Assembly: GCA_964580965.1 (NCBI GenBank)
Contig: CAZOLZ010000015.1
Span: 1-39,547, forward strand
DNA from: CAIUKX01 sp964580965
GTDB taxonomy: Bacteria; Bacteroidota; Bacteroidia; Flavobacteriales_D; Crocinitomicaceae
Direction: 5' to 3'
DNA: 39,547 nt
The notes below the pieces were generated by a model. The model was not told the DNA's origin. It saw only the letters and a program-made list of their open reading frames with translations, and searched no databases. Positions 16,877-25,546 of the stretch are shown here, piece by piece; positions within the stretch are counted from its first letter, which is position 1, and every line of letters begins with the position of its first letter. The position numbers were made by a program, and so were the translations under genes.

Positions 16877-17776
16877 ATGCAACAAGATATACCTTATTTA
16901 AAAGAAGGAGATTTAATTTTTATCACAGCACCAGCAAAAGCTATTGATTATGATTTAATTGAAAATGCAACAAATTACTTTGAAAGGAAGGGTTTTCGTG
17001 TTAAAATTGCGAAACATTGCTGCGATCAATACAATTACTTTTCAGGATCACTTGCGCAAAGAACTTCAGACTTTCAAGATGGAATCAATGATTCAGAAGT
17101 AAAAGCTATTGTTTGTGCAAGAGGTGGGTATGGTTCGGTACAAATAATTGATCATTTACAATGGGCGGCATTTCTTAAAGAGCCAAAATGGATTGTTGGT
17201 TTTAGCGACATTACTTATTTCCATCAAAAAATTGCCAAATATGGAATAAAAAGTATTCACGGAACCATGCCTTTGAATTTTAAAGAAAATTCATCTCTTG
17301 CTTTAGATACTTTAATAGGTTCATTAAAGGGAGATTTACCTGAATTCACCATTAAAAGTAATCCATTAAATAAATTAGGTGAAACTCAAGGGAAATTAAT
17401 AGGAGGGAATCTATCAATTATCTATGCTAACATAGGTACTGATGATAAACCTTCTTACGATGGTTGTATATTATTTATTGAAGATTTATGTGAACAGCTC
17501 TATCACATTGATAGAATGTTTAATGCATTAAGAAAGGCAGGAATATTATCAAGAATAAAAGGCTTGATTATAGGGGGAATGACTGATTTAAAAGACACTT
17601 CCAAACCATTTGGAATGACTTATGAAGAAATTATTCTTTCTTATTTGAAATATGAAAAAATTCCTGTTTGTTTTGATTTCCCTTCTGGTCATATTGATGA
17701 TAATAGAGCACTAATCCTGGGAAATCAGATTAAATTTGATGTTCAAAAAAGCCAAGTAAAAATAAATTATTTATAG
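16877..17776 (+). CDS. LD-carboxypeptidase (peptidase family S66)
   Basis: A 299-residue serine peptidase that removes the terminal D-Ala from muropeptide tetrapeptides during peptidoglycan recycling. The catalytic Ser-Glu-His triad is visible: S110 in VGFSDIT, E202 in LFIEDLCE and H272 in FPSGHIDDN, plus the GGYGS motif at 83-87. There is no signal peptide, consistent with a cytoplasmic enzyme. A single gene between divergent tadA and the sdh operon. Confidence 0.94.
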   Translation: MQQDIPYLKEGDLIFITAPAKAIDYDLIENATNYFERKGFRVKIAKHCCDQYNYFSGSLAQRTSDFQDGINDSEVKAIVCARGGYGSVQIIDHLQWAAFLKEPKWIVGFSDITYFHQKIAKYGIKSIHGTMPLNFKENSSLALDTLIGSLKGDLPEFTIKSNPLNKLGETQGKLIGGNLSIIYANIGTDDKPSYDGCILFIEDLCEQLYHIDRMFNALRKAGILSRIKGLIIGGMTDLKDTSKPFGMTYEEIILSYLKYEKIPVCFDFPSGHIDDNRALILGNQIKFDVQKSQVKINYL

Positions 17777-17899
17777 GTTTTGGTTAAAACTTCGTCTAAT
17801 CTTCAGACATTTTTTTCAATAAAAAACAAACAAAATTAAATCGTTAATTAAATTCAATCTAAATAAGGTTGTAAAACGTGATTTGTGCAATCTATCTAT

Positions 17900-17907
17900 T
17901 AAATTTG
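17900..17907 (+). promoter_or_regulatory. Probable -7 box of the sdhCAB promoter
   Basis: TAAATTTG at 17900-17907 is an exact TAnnTTTG match, 28 bases upstream of the sdhC ATG. A TTTG at 17882-17885 is only 14 bases upstream, shorter than the usual -33 spacing. Confidence 0.5.
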
Positions 17908-17935
17908 TAATATATATCTAAAAACTAATAAGTCT

Positions 17936-18781
17936 ATGAGTAATTCAGTTCTTTTAAAATCCTCAATTGCCAAAAAATATTGGATGGCATTCACAGGGTT
18001 ATTTCTATGTTTATTTTTGGTTGGTCACCTTTTAGGAAACCTTCAGTTATTTGCTGCTGGTGAGGAAGGAAGAAGGGCATTTAACGAGTATGCACACTTT
18101 ATGCAAACTAATCCGTTTATTAAAGTAATGTCATATTTAACATACTTTTCAATTTTATTTCACGCAATAGATGGAATTATGTTAGCAGTACAAAACAAAA
18201 AAGCTAGACCGGTTGCTTATGCCATGAGTAATGCAAAAGCAAATTCTTCAACTGCTTCTAGAAAAATGGCTTTATTAGGATCTATCATTTTAATCTTCAT
18301 CGCTACACACATGGTGAACTTTTGGGCTAAGATGCATTTCGGAGGATTGGGATTACACAAAATTGAACTTTCAATTCCTGAATCAGAACAAAAACAAGAA
18401 TTATTTGTTACAACTGCAGGTAGCTTTGTTTCTCCTGAGCAAGTAGAAATTAAACATGAAAGTCATTTTTATGACAAACAATTTGGTTTAAAATTAGGTG
18501 AAGGATATAAAGATTTACATTCTAATGTAATTGCTTTTTTTAGTGGGAAAGATATTCATGGAGTTAAAGGTAACGATATGGCATGGTTAGCTGTTTTACT
18601 ATATACAGTTTCTATGGCTGTATTAGCTTTTCATTTAACACATGGTTTTGCTGCAGCGTTTCAAACGTTAGGTTTACGTCATCCTAAATATACTCCAATA
18701 ATCAAAAATATTGGTACAGCATTTTCAATATTAGTACCTGCATTATTTGCTATCATACCAATTTACATTTTCTTCTCATAA
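17936..18781 (+). CDS. sdhC: Succinate dehydrogenase cytochrome b subunit
   Basis: A 281-residue membrane anchor of the di-heme type B succinate:quinone oxidoreductase. There are five membrane helices, and candidate heme-ligand histidines are H31 (VGHLLGN), H76 (LFHAIDG), H125 (ATHMVNF) and H233/H236 (FHLTHGF). The loop between helices 3 and 4 (about 145-212) is longer than I expect for this family, where total length is commonly near 225. First gene of sdhCAB, 20 bases before sdhA. Confidence 0.94.
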   Translation: MSNSVLLKSSIAKKYWMAFTGLFLCLFLVGHLLGNLQLFAAGEEGRRAFNEYAHFMQTNPFIKVMSYLTYFSILFHAIDGIMLAVQNKKARPVAYAMSNAKANSSTASRKMALLGSIILIFIATHMVNFWAKMHFGGLGLHKIELSIPESEQKQELFVTTAGSFVSPEQVEIKHESHFYDKQFGLKLGEGYKDLHSNVIAFFSGKDIHGVKGNDMAWLAVLLYTVSMAVLAFHLTHGFAAAFQTLGLRHPKYTPIIKNIGTAFSILVPALFAIIPIYIFFS

Positions 18782-18801
18782 GAATTAAAAATATTTAGAA
18801 T

Positions 18802-20805
18802 ATGTCAGTATTAGATTCAAAAATACCAACAGGTCCATTAAGCACTAAATGGTCAGATTATAAAAACAATATTCGTTTAGTAAACCCTGCGAATAAGAGA
18901 AAAATTGATGTTATCGTTGTAGGAACAGGTTTAGCTGGTGGTTCAGCTTCTGCTTCTTTAGCTGAATTAGGTTACAACGTACAAGCTTTTTGCTTTCAAG
19001 ATTCTCCAAGAAGAGCTCACTCCATTGCAGCTCAAGGTGGTATCAATGCAGCAAAAAACTACCAAGGTGATGGTGATTCAGTTTTCAGATTATTTTACGA
19101 TACAATTAAAGGTGGAGATTATCGCTCAAGAGAAGCAAACGTTTATCGTTTAGCTGAGGTTTCGGCATCAATTATCGATCAATGTGTTGCTCAAGGTGTT
19201 CCTTTTGCTCGTGAATATGGAGGATTGTTAGATAACCGTTCTTTTGGTGGAGCTCAAGTATCACGAACATTTTATGCTAAAGGTCAAACAGGTCAGCAAT
19301 TATTATTAGGTGCTTATTCTGCAATGTCTCGTCAAATTGGTAAAGGTAAAATCAAAATGCATAAACGTCACGAGATGCTAGATTTAGTAATCGTAGACGG
19401 AAAAGCCAGAGGTATTATCGCAAGAGACTTAACTACAGGTAAATTAGAGCGTTTTTCTGCTCATGCTGTAGTTATTGCTTCAGGAGGTTACGGTAATGTT
19501 TTCTTCTTGTCTACAAATGCGATGGGATCTAACGTAACAGCTGGATGGAGAATTCATAAAAAAGGTGCTTTCTTTGCTAACCCTTGTTTTACACAAATTC
19601 ACCCAACTTGTATTCCTGTTTCTGGTGATCACCAGTCAAAGTTAACCTTGATGTCTGAGTCATTAAGAAATGATGGTAGGATTTGGGTTCCAAAAAATAT
19701 CGAAGATTCAGTTGCTATTAGAGAGGGAAGATTAAAACCTACTGAATTAACAGAAGAACAAAGAGATTATTATTTAGAAAGAAGATATCCAGCTTTTGGA
19801 AACTTGGTGCCACGTGATGTAGCTTCCAGAGCAGCTAAAGAAAGATGTGATGCTGGTTATGGTGTAAACACAACTGGTGAGGCAGTATATTTAGATTTCG
19901 CATCTGCTATTGAAAGATATGGTAAAGAAAAAGCTACTGTGTTAAACTTGGAAAATGCTTCAAAAGATAAAATACTAGAATTGGGTAGAGAAGTTATCAA
20001 AGCTAAATATGGTAATTTATTCCAAATGTATTATAAAATTACAGATCAGGATCCATATTTTACACCTATGATGATTTACCCTGCTGTTCACTACACTATG
20101 GGGGGTATTTGGGTAGACTACAACCTGATGACAACTATTCCTGGATGTTATGCTGCTGGTGAAGCAAACTTTTCTGATCACGGAGCAAATCGTTTAGGGG
20201 CTTCTGCTTTGATGCAGGGATTAGCCGATGGATATTTTGTTTTACCATATACAATCGCTGATTATTTAGCGGATGATATTAGAACTGGAAAAATATCTAC
20301 GGATCTACCTGAATTTGAACAAGCCGAAAATGAAGTTAGAGAAAGTATCGAACGTCTAATGAATATAAAGGGTACGAAATCGGTTGATTATTTTCACAGA
20401 CGTTTAGGGAAAATAATATGGAATAAGGTTGGAATGGCAAGAAACGAAGAAGGTTTAAAACAAGCTATTTCAGAAGTTCAAAGTTTAAGAGATGAATTCT
20501 ACAAAGATTTAAGAATCCCTGGAACTATTGAGTCTTTTAATCCCGAGTTAGATAAAGCTAATAGAGTTTCTGACTTCTTAGAATTAGGAGAATTAATGGC
20601 TAAAGATGCTCTAGTAAGAGAAGAATCTTGTGGAGGTCACTTCCGAGAAGAACACCAAACAGAAGAAGGTGAGGCAAAACGTAATGATAATGATTTTACT
20701 TACGTTGCAGCTTGGGAATATACTGGCAAGCCTTCTGAAGCAATCTTACACAAAGAAGAACTTAAATTCGAAGAAATTAAATTAGTAGAAAGAAACTATA
20801 AATAA
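18802..20805 (+). CDS. sdhA: Succinate dehydrogenase flavoprotein subunit
   Basis: A 667-residue FAD subunit that oxidises succinate to fumarate. The dinucleotide-binding motif VVGTGLAGGSASASLAELG begins at about 39. H73 in RAHSIAAQGG is the expected covalent FAD attachment site, and GGYGNVF and the substrate-site segment around HPTCIPVSG are present. Full length for the type B family. Middle gene of sdhCAB, with 92 bases to sdhB. Confidence 0.98.
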   Translation: MSVLDSKIPTGPLSTKWSDYKNNIRLVNPANKRKIDVIVVGTGLAGGSASASLAELGYNVQAFCFQDSPRRAHSIAAQGGINAAKNYQGDGDSVFRLFYDTIKGGDYRSREANVYRLAEVSASIIDQCVAQGVPFAREYGGLLDNRSFGGAQVSRTFYAKGQTGQQLLLGAYSAMSRQIGKGKIKMHKRHEMLDLVIVDGKARGIIARDLTTGKLERFSAHAVVIASGGYGNVFFLSTNAMGSNVTAGWRIHKKGAFFANPCFTQIHPTCIPVSGDHQSKLTLMSESLRNDGRIWVPKNIEDSVAIREGRLKPTELTEEQRDYYLERRYPAFGNLVPRDVASRAAKERCDAGYGVNTTGEAVYLDFASAIERYGKEKATVLNLENASKDKILELGREVIKAKYGNLFQMYYKITDQDPYFTPMMIYPAVHYTMGGIWVDYNLMTTIPGCYAAGEANFSDHGANRLGASALMQGLADGYFVLPYTIADYLADDIRTGKISTDLPEFEQAENEVRESIERLMNIKGTKSVDYFHRRLGKIIWNKVGMARNEEGLKQAISEVQSLRDEFYKDLRIPGTIESFNPELDKANRVSDFLELGELMAKDALVREESCGGHFREEHQTEEGEAKRNDNDFTYVAAWEYTGKPSEAILHKEELKFEEIKLVERNYK

Positions 20806-20897
20806 TTGGTTATTAGAGTTATTAACTTAAATAAATAACCTGTAATTAACAATTAACTTTTCTAAAAGAAAAAAGTTAAATACAAAAAGAATTAGTT

Positions 20898-21650
20898 ATG
20901 AAATTAACATTAAAGATTTGGAGACAAAACGGTCCTAACGATAAAGGGAAAATGGTAACTTACCCAATTGATAATATTGATGGAGATATGTCTTTCCTTG
21001 AGATGATGGATATTTTGAATGAAGAATTGATCGCTAAGGGTGAAGTACCTGTTGCATTTGATCATGATTGCCGTGAGGGTATTTGTGGAATGTGTTCTTT
21101 ATTCATAAACGGTGAAGCTCACGGACCAGACAGAGCAGTTACAACCTGCCAGTTACACATGCGAAAATTCAAAGATGGTGATACTATCTATATCGAGCCA
21201 TGGAGAGCAAAAGCATTCCCTGTAATTAAAGATTTAGTTGTAGACAGAGGAGCTTTTGATCGTGTAATGGCGTCTGGGGGGTTTGTATCAGTAAATACAT
21301 CAGGTAACACACAAGATGCAAATGCATTACCAATACCAAAAGAAAATGCTGACAAAGCTTTTGAAGCTGCTACATGTATTGGTTGTGGAGCTTGCGTTGC
21401 ATCATGTGTAAATGCATCTGCAATGTTGTTTGTTTCTGCAAAAGTTTCTCAATTAGCTTTATTACCACAAGGTAAAGTTGAAGCTAAAGAGCGAGTTTTA
21501 AATATGGTCAGAACAATGGATGAAGAAGGATTTGGTAATTGTACAAACACAGGTGCTTGTGCTGTCGAATGTCCAAAAGAAATTTCTTTAGACAATATTG
21601 CTAGAATGAATAGAGAATATTTAAAAGGGATGGTTTCATCTGAGAAATAA
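20898..21650 (+). CDS. sdhB: Succinate dehydrogenase iron-sulfur subunit
   Basis: A 250-residue protein carrying three iron-sulfur clusters. The [2Fe-2S] cysteines are C58, C63, C66 and C84 (DCREGICGMC and TTCQ). The second and third cluster cysteines are C160, C163, C166, C170 and C215, C221, C225 (CIGCGACVASC and CTNTGACAVEC). Last gene of sdhCAB; a perfect palindromic terminator begins 23 bases past the stop. The 92-base gap to sdhA contains an AT-rich hairpin around AACTTTTCT but no clear promoter. Confidence 0.98.
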   Translation: MKLTLKIWRQNGPNDKGKMVTYPIDNIDGDMSFLEMMDILNEELIAKGEVPVAFDHDCREGICGMCSLFINGEAHGPDRAVTTCQLHMRKFKDGDTIYIEPWRAKAFPVIKDLVVDRGAFDRVMASGGFVSVNTSGNTQDANALPIPKENADKAFEAATCIGCGACVASCVNASAMLFVSAKVSQLALLPQGKVEAKERVLNMVRTMDEEGFGNCTNTGACAVECPKEISLDNIARMNREYLKGMVSSEK

Positions 21651-21672
21651 AATTCTAATTGTTTTAATATTT

Positions 21673-21699
21673 AAGGATACCAATTGGTATCCTTTTTTT
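21673..21699 (+). terminator. Intrinsic terminator of sdhCAB
   Basis: AAGGATACC (21673-21681) and GGTATCCTT (21686-21694) are perfect 9-base arms around AATT, so the whole 22 bases are palindromic. A T7 run (21693-21699) follows on the plus strand only. Confidence 0.93.
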
Positions 21700-21742
21700 G
21701 TTTGTAAACAAATAGTTATAACATGAAACTAAATAACTTTTT

Positions 21743-24700
21743 CTAGATCAAACTTACAGGTAAATAAAACTTAAAGATTGTCTCACCATCCTCTGAAGTA
21801 AATTTAATATCACCACGTTGATTATTAATAATTTGTTTAACCATTGCTAAACCAAGACCTGTTCCTTTACCTTTTGTTGTAAAGTAAGGTACAAATATCT
21901 TATCCTTAATTTCAGAATCAATACCGGTTCCGTTATCAATAATTTCAAACCAATAATTCGTATTAAATTTTGAAACTCTAACAATCACTCTTCCACTTTC
22001 AATAGATTGAATAGCTTGAATTGCATTTTTAATTAAATTATTGAATACACGAATCATCAAATCTTTATCAGCAAAAACATTTACAGAATTTAGATTTGTT
22101 TCCAATAAAACTAAATTCTCTTTAGAAAAAATGTCTACTACACCTCTTATATAAGGCAACAAATCAATGTGTCCATCAATTGGTTGAGGTAACTTCGCAA
22201 AAGATGAAAACTCATTTGCAATTTTTGCTAATCCATCAATTTGTTCTACTAAAGAAGTTGAAACTCTATCCAGCTTTTGTTTACAATCTGGATCATTAGA
22301 ATCAAAAGTCCTCAATAAGTGTTGGATACTCAATTTCATTGGTGTTAATGGATTTTTAATCTCGTGAGCAACTTGTTTAGCCATTTCTCTCCAAGCTGAT
22401 TCTCTCTCGCTTTGAGCTAGTTGTGATGCTGTTATTTCTAATTCTTCCAACTTTTGATTATAGTTTAAAACCAACGCTCCTATTTCATCTTTTTTTTCGT
22501 AAATAATTGGCTTATTATGCCTACCAAATTGAATGTTTGAAAAACTTTCTTGGATCAACCTCAAAGGAGTTGTTACCCAATTTGAAATTATGATTGCAAC
22601 AACAATTGAAAACGTTAAAAGCAACATAAAAACATTAATAATCGCAATTAAAAACTGCTGGATCTTAATTTCAAATTCTTTTTGTTGCCCAAAATGTTGT
22701 AAATTTAAGTATGCTAAAAATTTTCCCTTATCATTATAAATAGGAGCATATGCAGATGAAAATTCAAGATTCCCTATACTTTCTTTATGGATATATTCAC
22801 TTTTATTTCTGACATCCATTTGATAAAAAGCTGAAGTATTCATTTGTTCACTTAAAAGACCGATGTTATATAATTTTGAACGAGACGTGCCTAATAAAAA
22901 GCCTTCTTTATCATACAAATTAATGTCTGTAATAAACACTTTCGCTAAATTTTTTAATAGTAACTCAATACTATTTCCATCTTCCTCAATTGTCAACTTC
23001 TTTGATTTACCAATATTATCCTGCATTTGTAAATCAACCGAATTTAATTTCTCGTGAATTAAATCTTCTGTGTAATCATCGTATTGATTTTTAACGAATA
23101 ATCCACTTCCCCACCCAAATGCAAAAAGAGATAAGAATACCATACCAATCAAGACAACTTGAATTTTAGATGATAATGAAATCATACTGTAAGATGAGCC
23201 GCTTTTCCCTTCAACAAACAGAATAAATGGTAATAAAATCAATCCATATAAACAAAAAAGATAAGCTACAGATGTTACACGTTCTATCCAACTGACTTTT
23301 TTCGAAGAAACAACAGTTATGTTTTGATCTGATTTCTTTAATAAATAATGATTATAGTCTTCATATTCATAAAACCCACTTTTCACTTCTTTCCAATTTA
23401 TTATTGCTAAATGTGAGGTAGGGTAATTAAAATTACCATATTTAGTTACTAAATGATTTTTAAAATATTTTGCTATGGAATAATTTTTAAGTGATTCAAA
23501 CACATTCGCATTTGTTGAGATAAGAAGACGAGGAAACCCTATTTCCTCAGGTATTTTTTTAGATTTTAATGCACAAAACAATGTAAATTGATTCGAGTCA
23601 ACATCATAAATTGGCTGTCTAATAATGTAACTGTAATGTCCTATATAGTCATTGATAAAATAAATATTAGGATCAATTTCAGATGGTGAGCCATTCCTTT
23701 CTACAATTTGGTTTAACTCTTCAAAATCAGATTTAGAATCGTCCTCTAAAGGATTAATAATCGATTTATGATTTGATGAAAACAAATTGAAACTCATCTC
23801 ATATCGTTCCCAGAAGCCATTGAAAAGTTTACGTTCTAAAATATCACCAAAATCTGATAGATTCATTTTTCTTGGAGAATGAATCAATCTTTGAATCGCA
23901 TTGTCTTTAGTTATTTTTGGAGCAACTTTAGAATATTCAACTTCAGTCAATATATCTTTTTCTGTAGCCAATTGATTAGCATAAAAAATACGTTCTTGTT
24001 TTTCCTTGCCTCTATTATATTTATTTAATGTCAAGGTTTCAACAATAGCAAACAACAGTAGGAGGAATAAATAAAATGTTAAACGAGAAGTGTGTTTGAA
24101 AATAAAATGATTTAAAAATAAAATTCCCATTAATAGGACTGGAAATAAATCAGTTAACCAAATATTTTCAAAAAAAGTTCGTTGAATAATCAAATAAATT
24201 AAACTTGAAAAGGTTAGTACAGCTACTAAACTGATATTCAATTTAAAATTGAATTTGATTATATATTCAATAAATAAATTTCCAAGCAAATAAAAAGTAA
24301 AAAAGATAACACCTATCGATCCAACTGCGATAATTGAATAAAAGTTTAATGAAAATAGTTTTTCAATTACCAATGAAATTGAACTATTATCAACTAAGCC
24401 TTTATTTAAAAACAAAATTCCAATCCAAATAAGAAAATAAATTATGAACCCAATGAATAATAACAAATATGGATTCGTTGATTTAAGTTGAATTTTGTTA
24501 ATTCTTTGTTTGATAAACTTTCGAATAAAAAACGACAGATAAATCAAAATAATAATGTTTAAACTGTAATCAAAAAAACTTGCAAAATATTTATTAGATC
24601 CATAAAGACTTGGGTTAAAGGTCTCTGTTGTATGCATGAAGCCAAACAAAACAAATTCAATTGAAAGAAACCTTGTCACAATTAAAAATAACGGAAAAAC

Positions 24701-25396
24701 CCACTTTACTTTTTTTAATTTAAATGTATTGGTCCATTCAAAAAATAATTGAATCCAAATTAATAAAGATCCTATCAGTAATAAGTAAAGTATGATTGAT
24801 TCAAACTCATTGGCGGGTTGATAAGTATTCGGAGAAATTGAAAATAAGTATATTTTGTTTTTTGTATATATCGGATATCCATCTTCTTGTTCAAAAGTAA
24901 CGTAAGCCGAAAAAGGAAGTTTTAAAGACTTAGCGAACTCATTCCTTAAATCTGCATTCTCTATGGCATAATCTTTTTTGATTAAAAAAGAGGTGCAAAT
25001 TTGATACGTCCCTTTTTTTTGAATTCTTGAATAATACCAACCATTTTGAAGATGAATAACTCCTTCTGCTGGATAATGAATATCGGCAAATCTAAGAATG
25101 GGCAATTTATTGGAATTCCAATAAATCAATGAGTCATCTTTATAAATATGGATAAAAAAGTCTTTTTCCTGCTTAACTTTTTTCCAAATGTCTCTTTTTG
25201 ATAGTGAGTCTAATGAATGTGAAATTTCAAATAGCAATTTATCTCTAAGTAATTCCTGTCTTGTAAACCTTTCTTGAAAATCTTCTATTTCTGAAGTATA
25301 CTGCGTTGAAAAGACGTTCAAATAGTATAAAACAAACAATATTGGTAATACAATTGCAATACTAAATTTTAAATAAATGTTTGATTTTCTTTTCAT
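21743..25396 (-). CDS. Large multi-membrane-span sensor histidine kinase
   Basis: A 1217-residue orphan sensor kinase. One helix lies at 8-28, then an exported segment to about 195. A cluster of about eight helices covers 200-450, a second soluble region about 455-700, two more helices follow near 705-760, and a third sensory segment precedes a last helix near 925-950. A HAMP linker follows (WVTTPLRLIQESF). HisKA has the phosphoacceptor H1011 in AHEIKNPLTPMKL, close to NtrY-type kinases. The ATPase boxes are NNLIKNAIQAI (N), DNGTGID (G1), FVPYFTTKGKGTGLGL (F/G2). No response regulator is encoded beside it. Divergent from the T9SS protease gene. The signal sensed is unknown. Confidence 0.92.
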   Translation of the reverse strand: MKRKSNIYLKFSIAIVLPILFVLYYLNVFSTQYTSEIEDFQERFTRQELLRDKLLFEISHSLDSLSKRDIWKKVKQEKDFFIHIYKDDSLIYWNSNKLPILRFADIHYPAEGVIHLQNGWYYSRIQKKGTYQICTSFLIKKDYAIENADLRNEFAKSLKLPFSAYVTFEQEDGYPIYTKNKIYLFSISPNTYQPANEFESIILYLLLIGSLLIWIQLFFEWTNTFKLKKVKWVFPLFLIVTRFLSIEFVLFGFMHTTETFNPSLYGSNKYFASFFDYSLNIIILIYLSFFIRKFIKQRINKIQLKSTNPYLLLFIGFIIYFLIWIGILFLNKGLVDNSSISLVIEKLFSLNFYSIIAVGSIGVIFFTFYLLGNLFIEYIIKFNFKLNISLVAVLTFSSLIYLIIQRTFFENIWLTDLFPVLLMGILFLNHFIFKHTSRLTFYLFLLLLFAIVETLTLNKYNRGKEKQERIFYANQLATEKDILTEVEYSKVAPKITKDNAIQRLIHSPRKMNLSDFGDILERKLFNGFWERYEMSFNLFSSNHKSIINPLEDDSKSDFEELNQIVERNGSPSEIDPNIYFINDYIGHYSYIIRQPIYDVDSNQFTLFCALKSKKIPEEIGFPRLLISTNANVFESLKNYSIAKYFKNHLVTKYGNFNYPTSHLAIINWKEVKSGFYEYEDYNHYLLKKSDQNITVVSSKKVSWIERVTSVAYLFCLYGLILLPFILFVEGKSGSSYSMISLSSKIQVVLIGMVFLSLFAFGWGSGLFVKNQYDDYTEDLIHEKLNSVDLQMQDNIGKSKKLTIEEDGNSIELLLKNLAKVFITDINLYDKEGFLLGTSRSKLYNIGLLSEQMNTSAFYQMDVRNKSEYIHKESIGNLEFSSAYAPIYNDKGKFLAYLNLQHFGQQKEFEIKIQQFLIAIINVFMLLLTFSIVVAIIISNWVTTPLRLIQESFSNIQFGRHNKPIIYEKKDEIGALVLNYNQKLEELEITASQLAQSERESAWREMAKQVAHEIKNPLTPMKLSIQHLLRTFDSNDPDCKQKLDRVSTSLVEQIDGLAKIANEFSSFAKLPQPIDGHIDLLPYIRGVVDIFSKENLVLLETNLNSVNVFADKDLMIRVFNNLIKNAIQAIQSIESGRVIVRVSKFNTNYWFEIIDNGTGIDSEIKDKIFVPYFTTKGKGTGLGLAMVKQIINNQRGDIKFTSEDGETIFKFYLPVSLI

Positions 25397-25546
25397 TAAG
25401 CAGATGACTTGATAATTCTAAACTATGAATATTACCTAAAATTAAATTATTCTAACACAATAACTAATACCAATTAATCAAAAAATTATTCCTTTTACAA
25501 TAAATTATCTTCAAATCACTATATTTACTGATGCAACAACGTTAAT

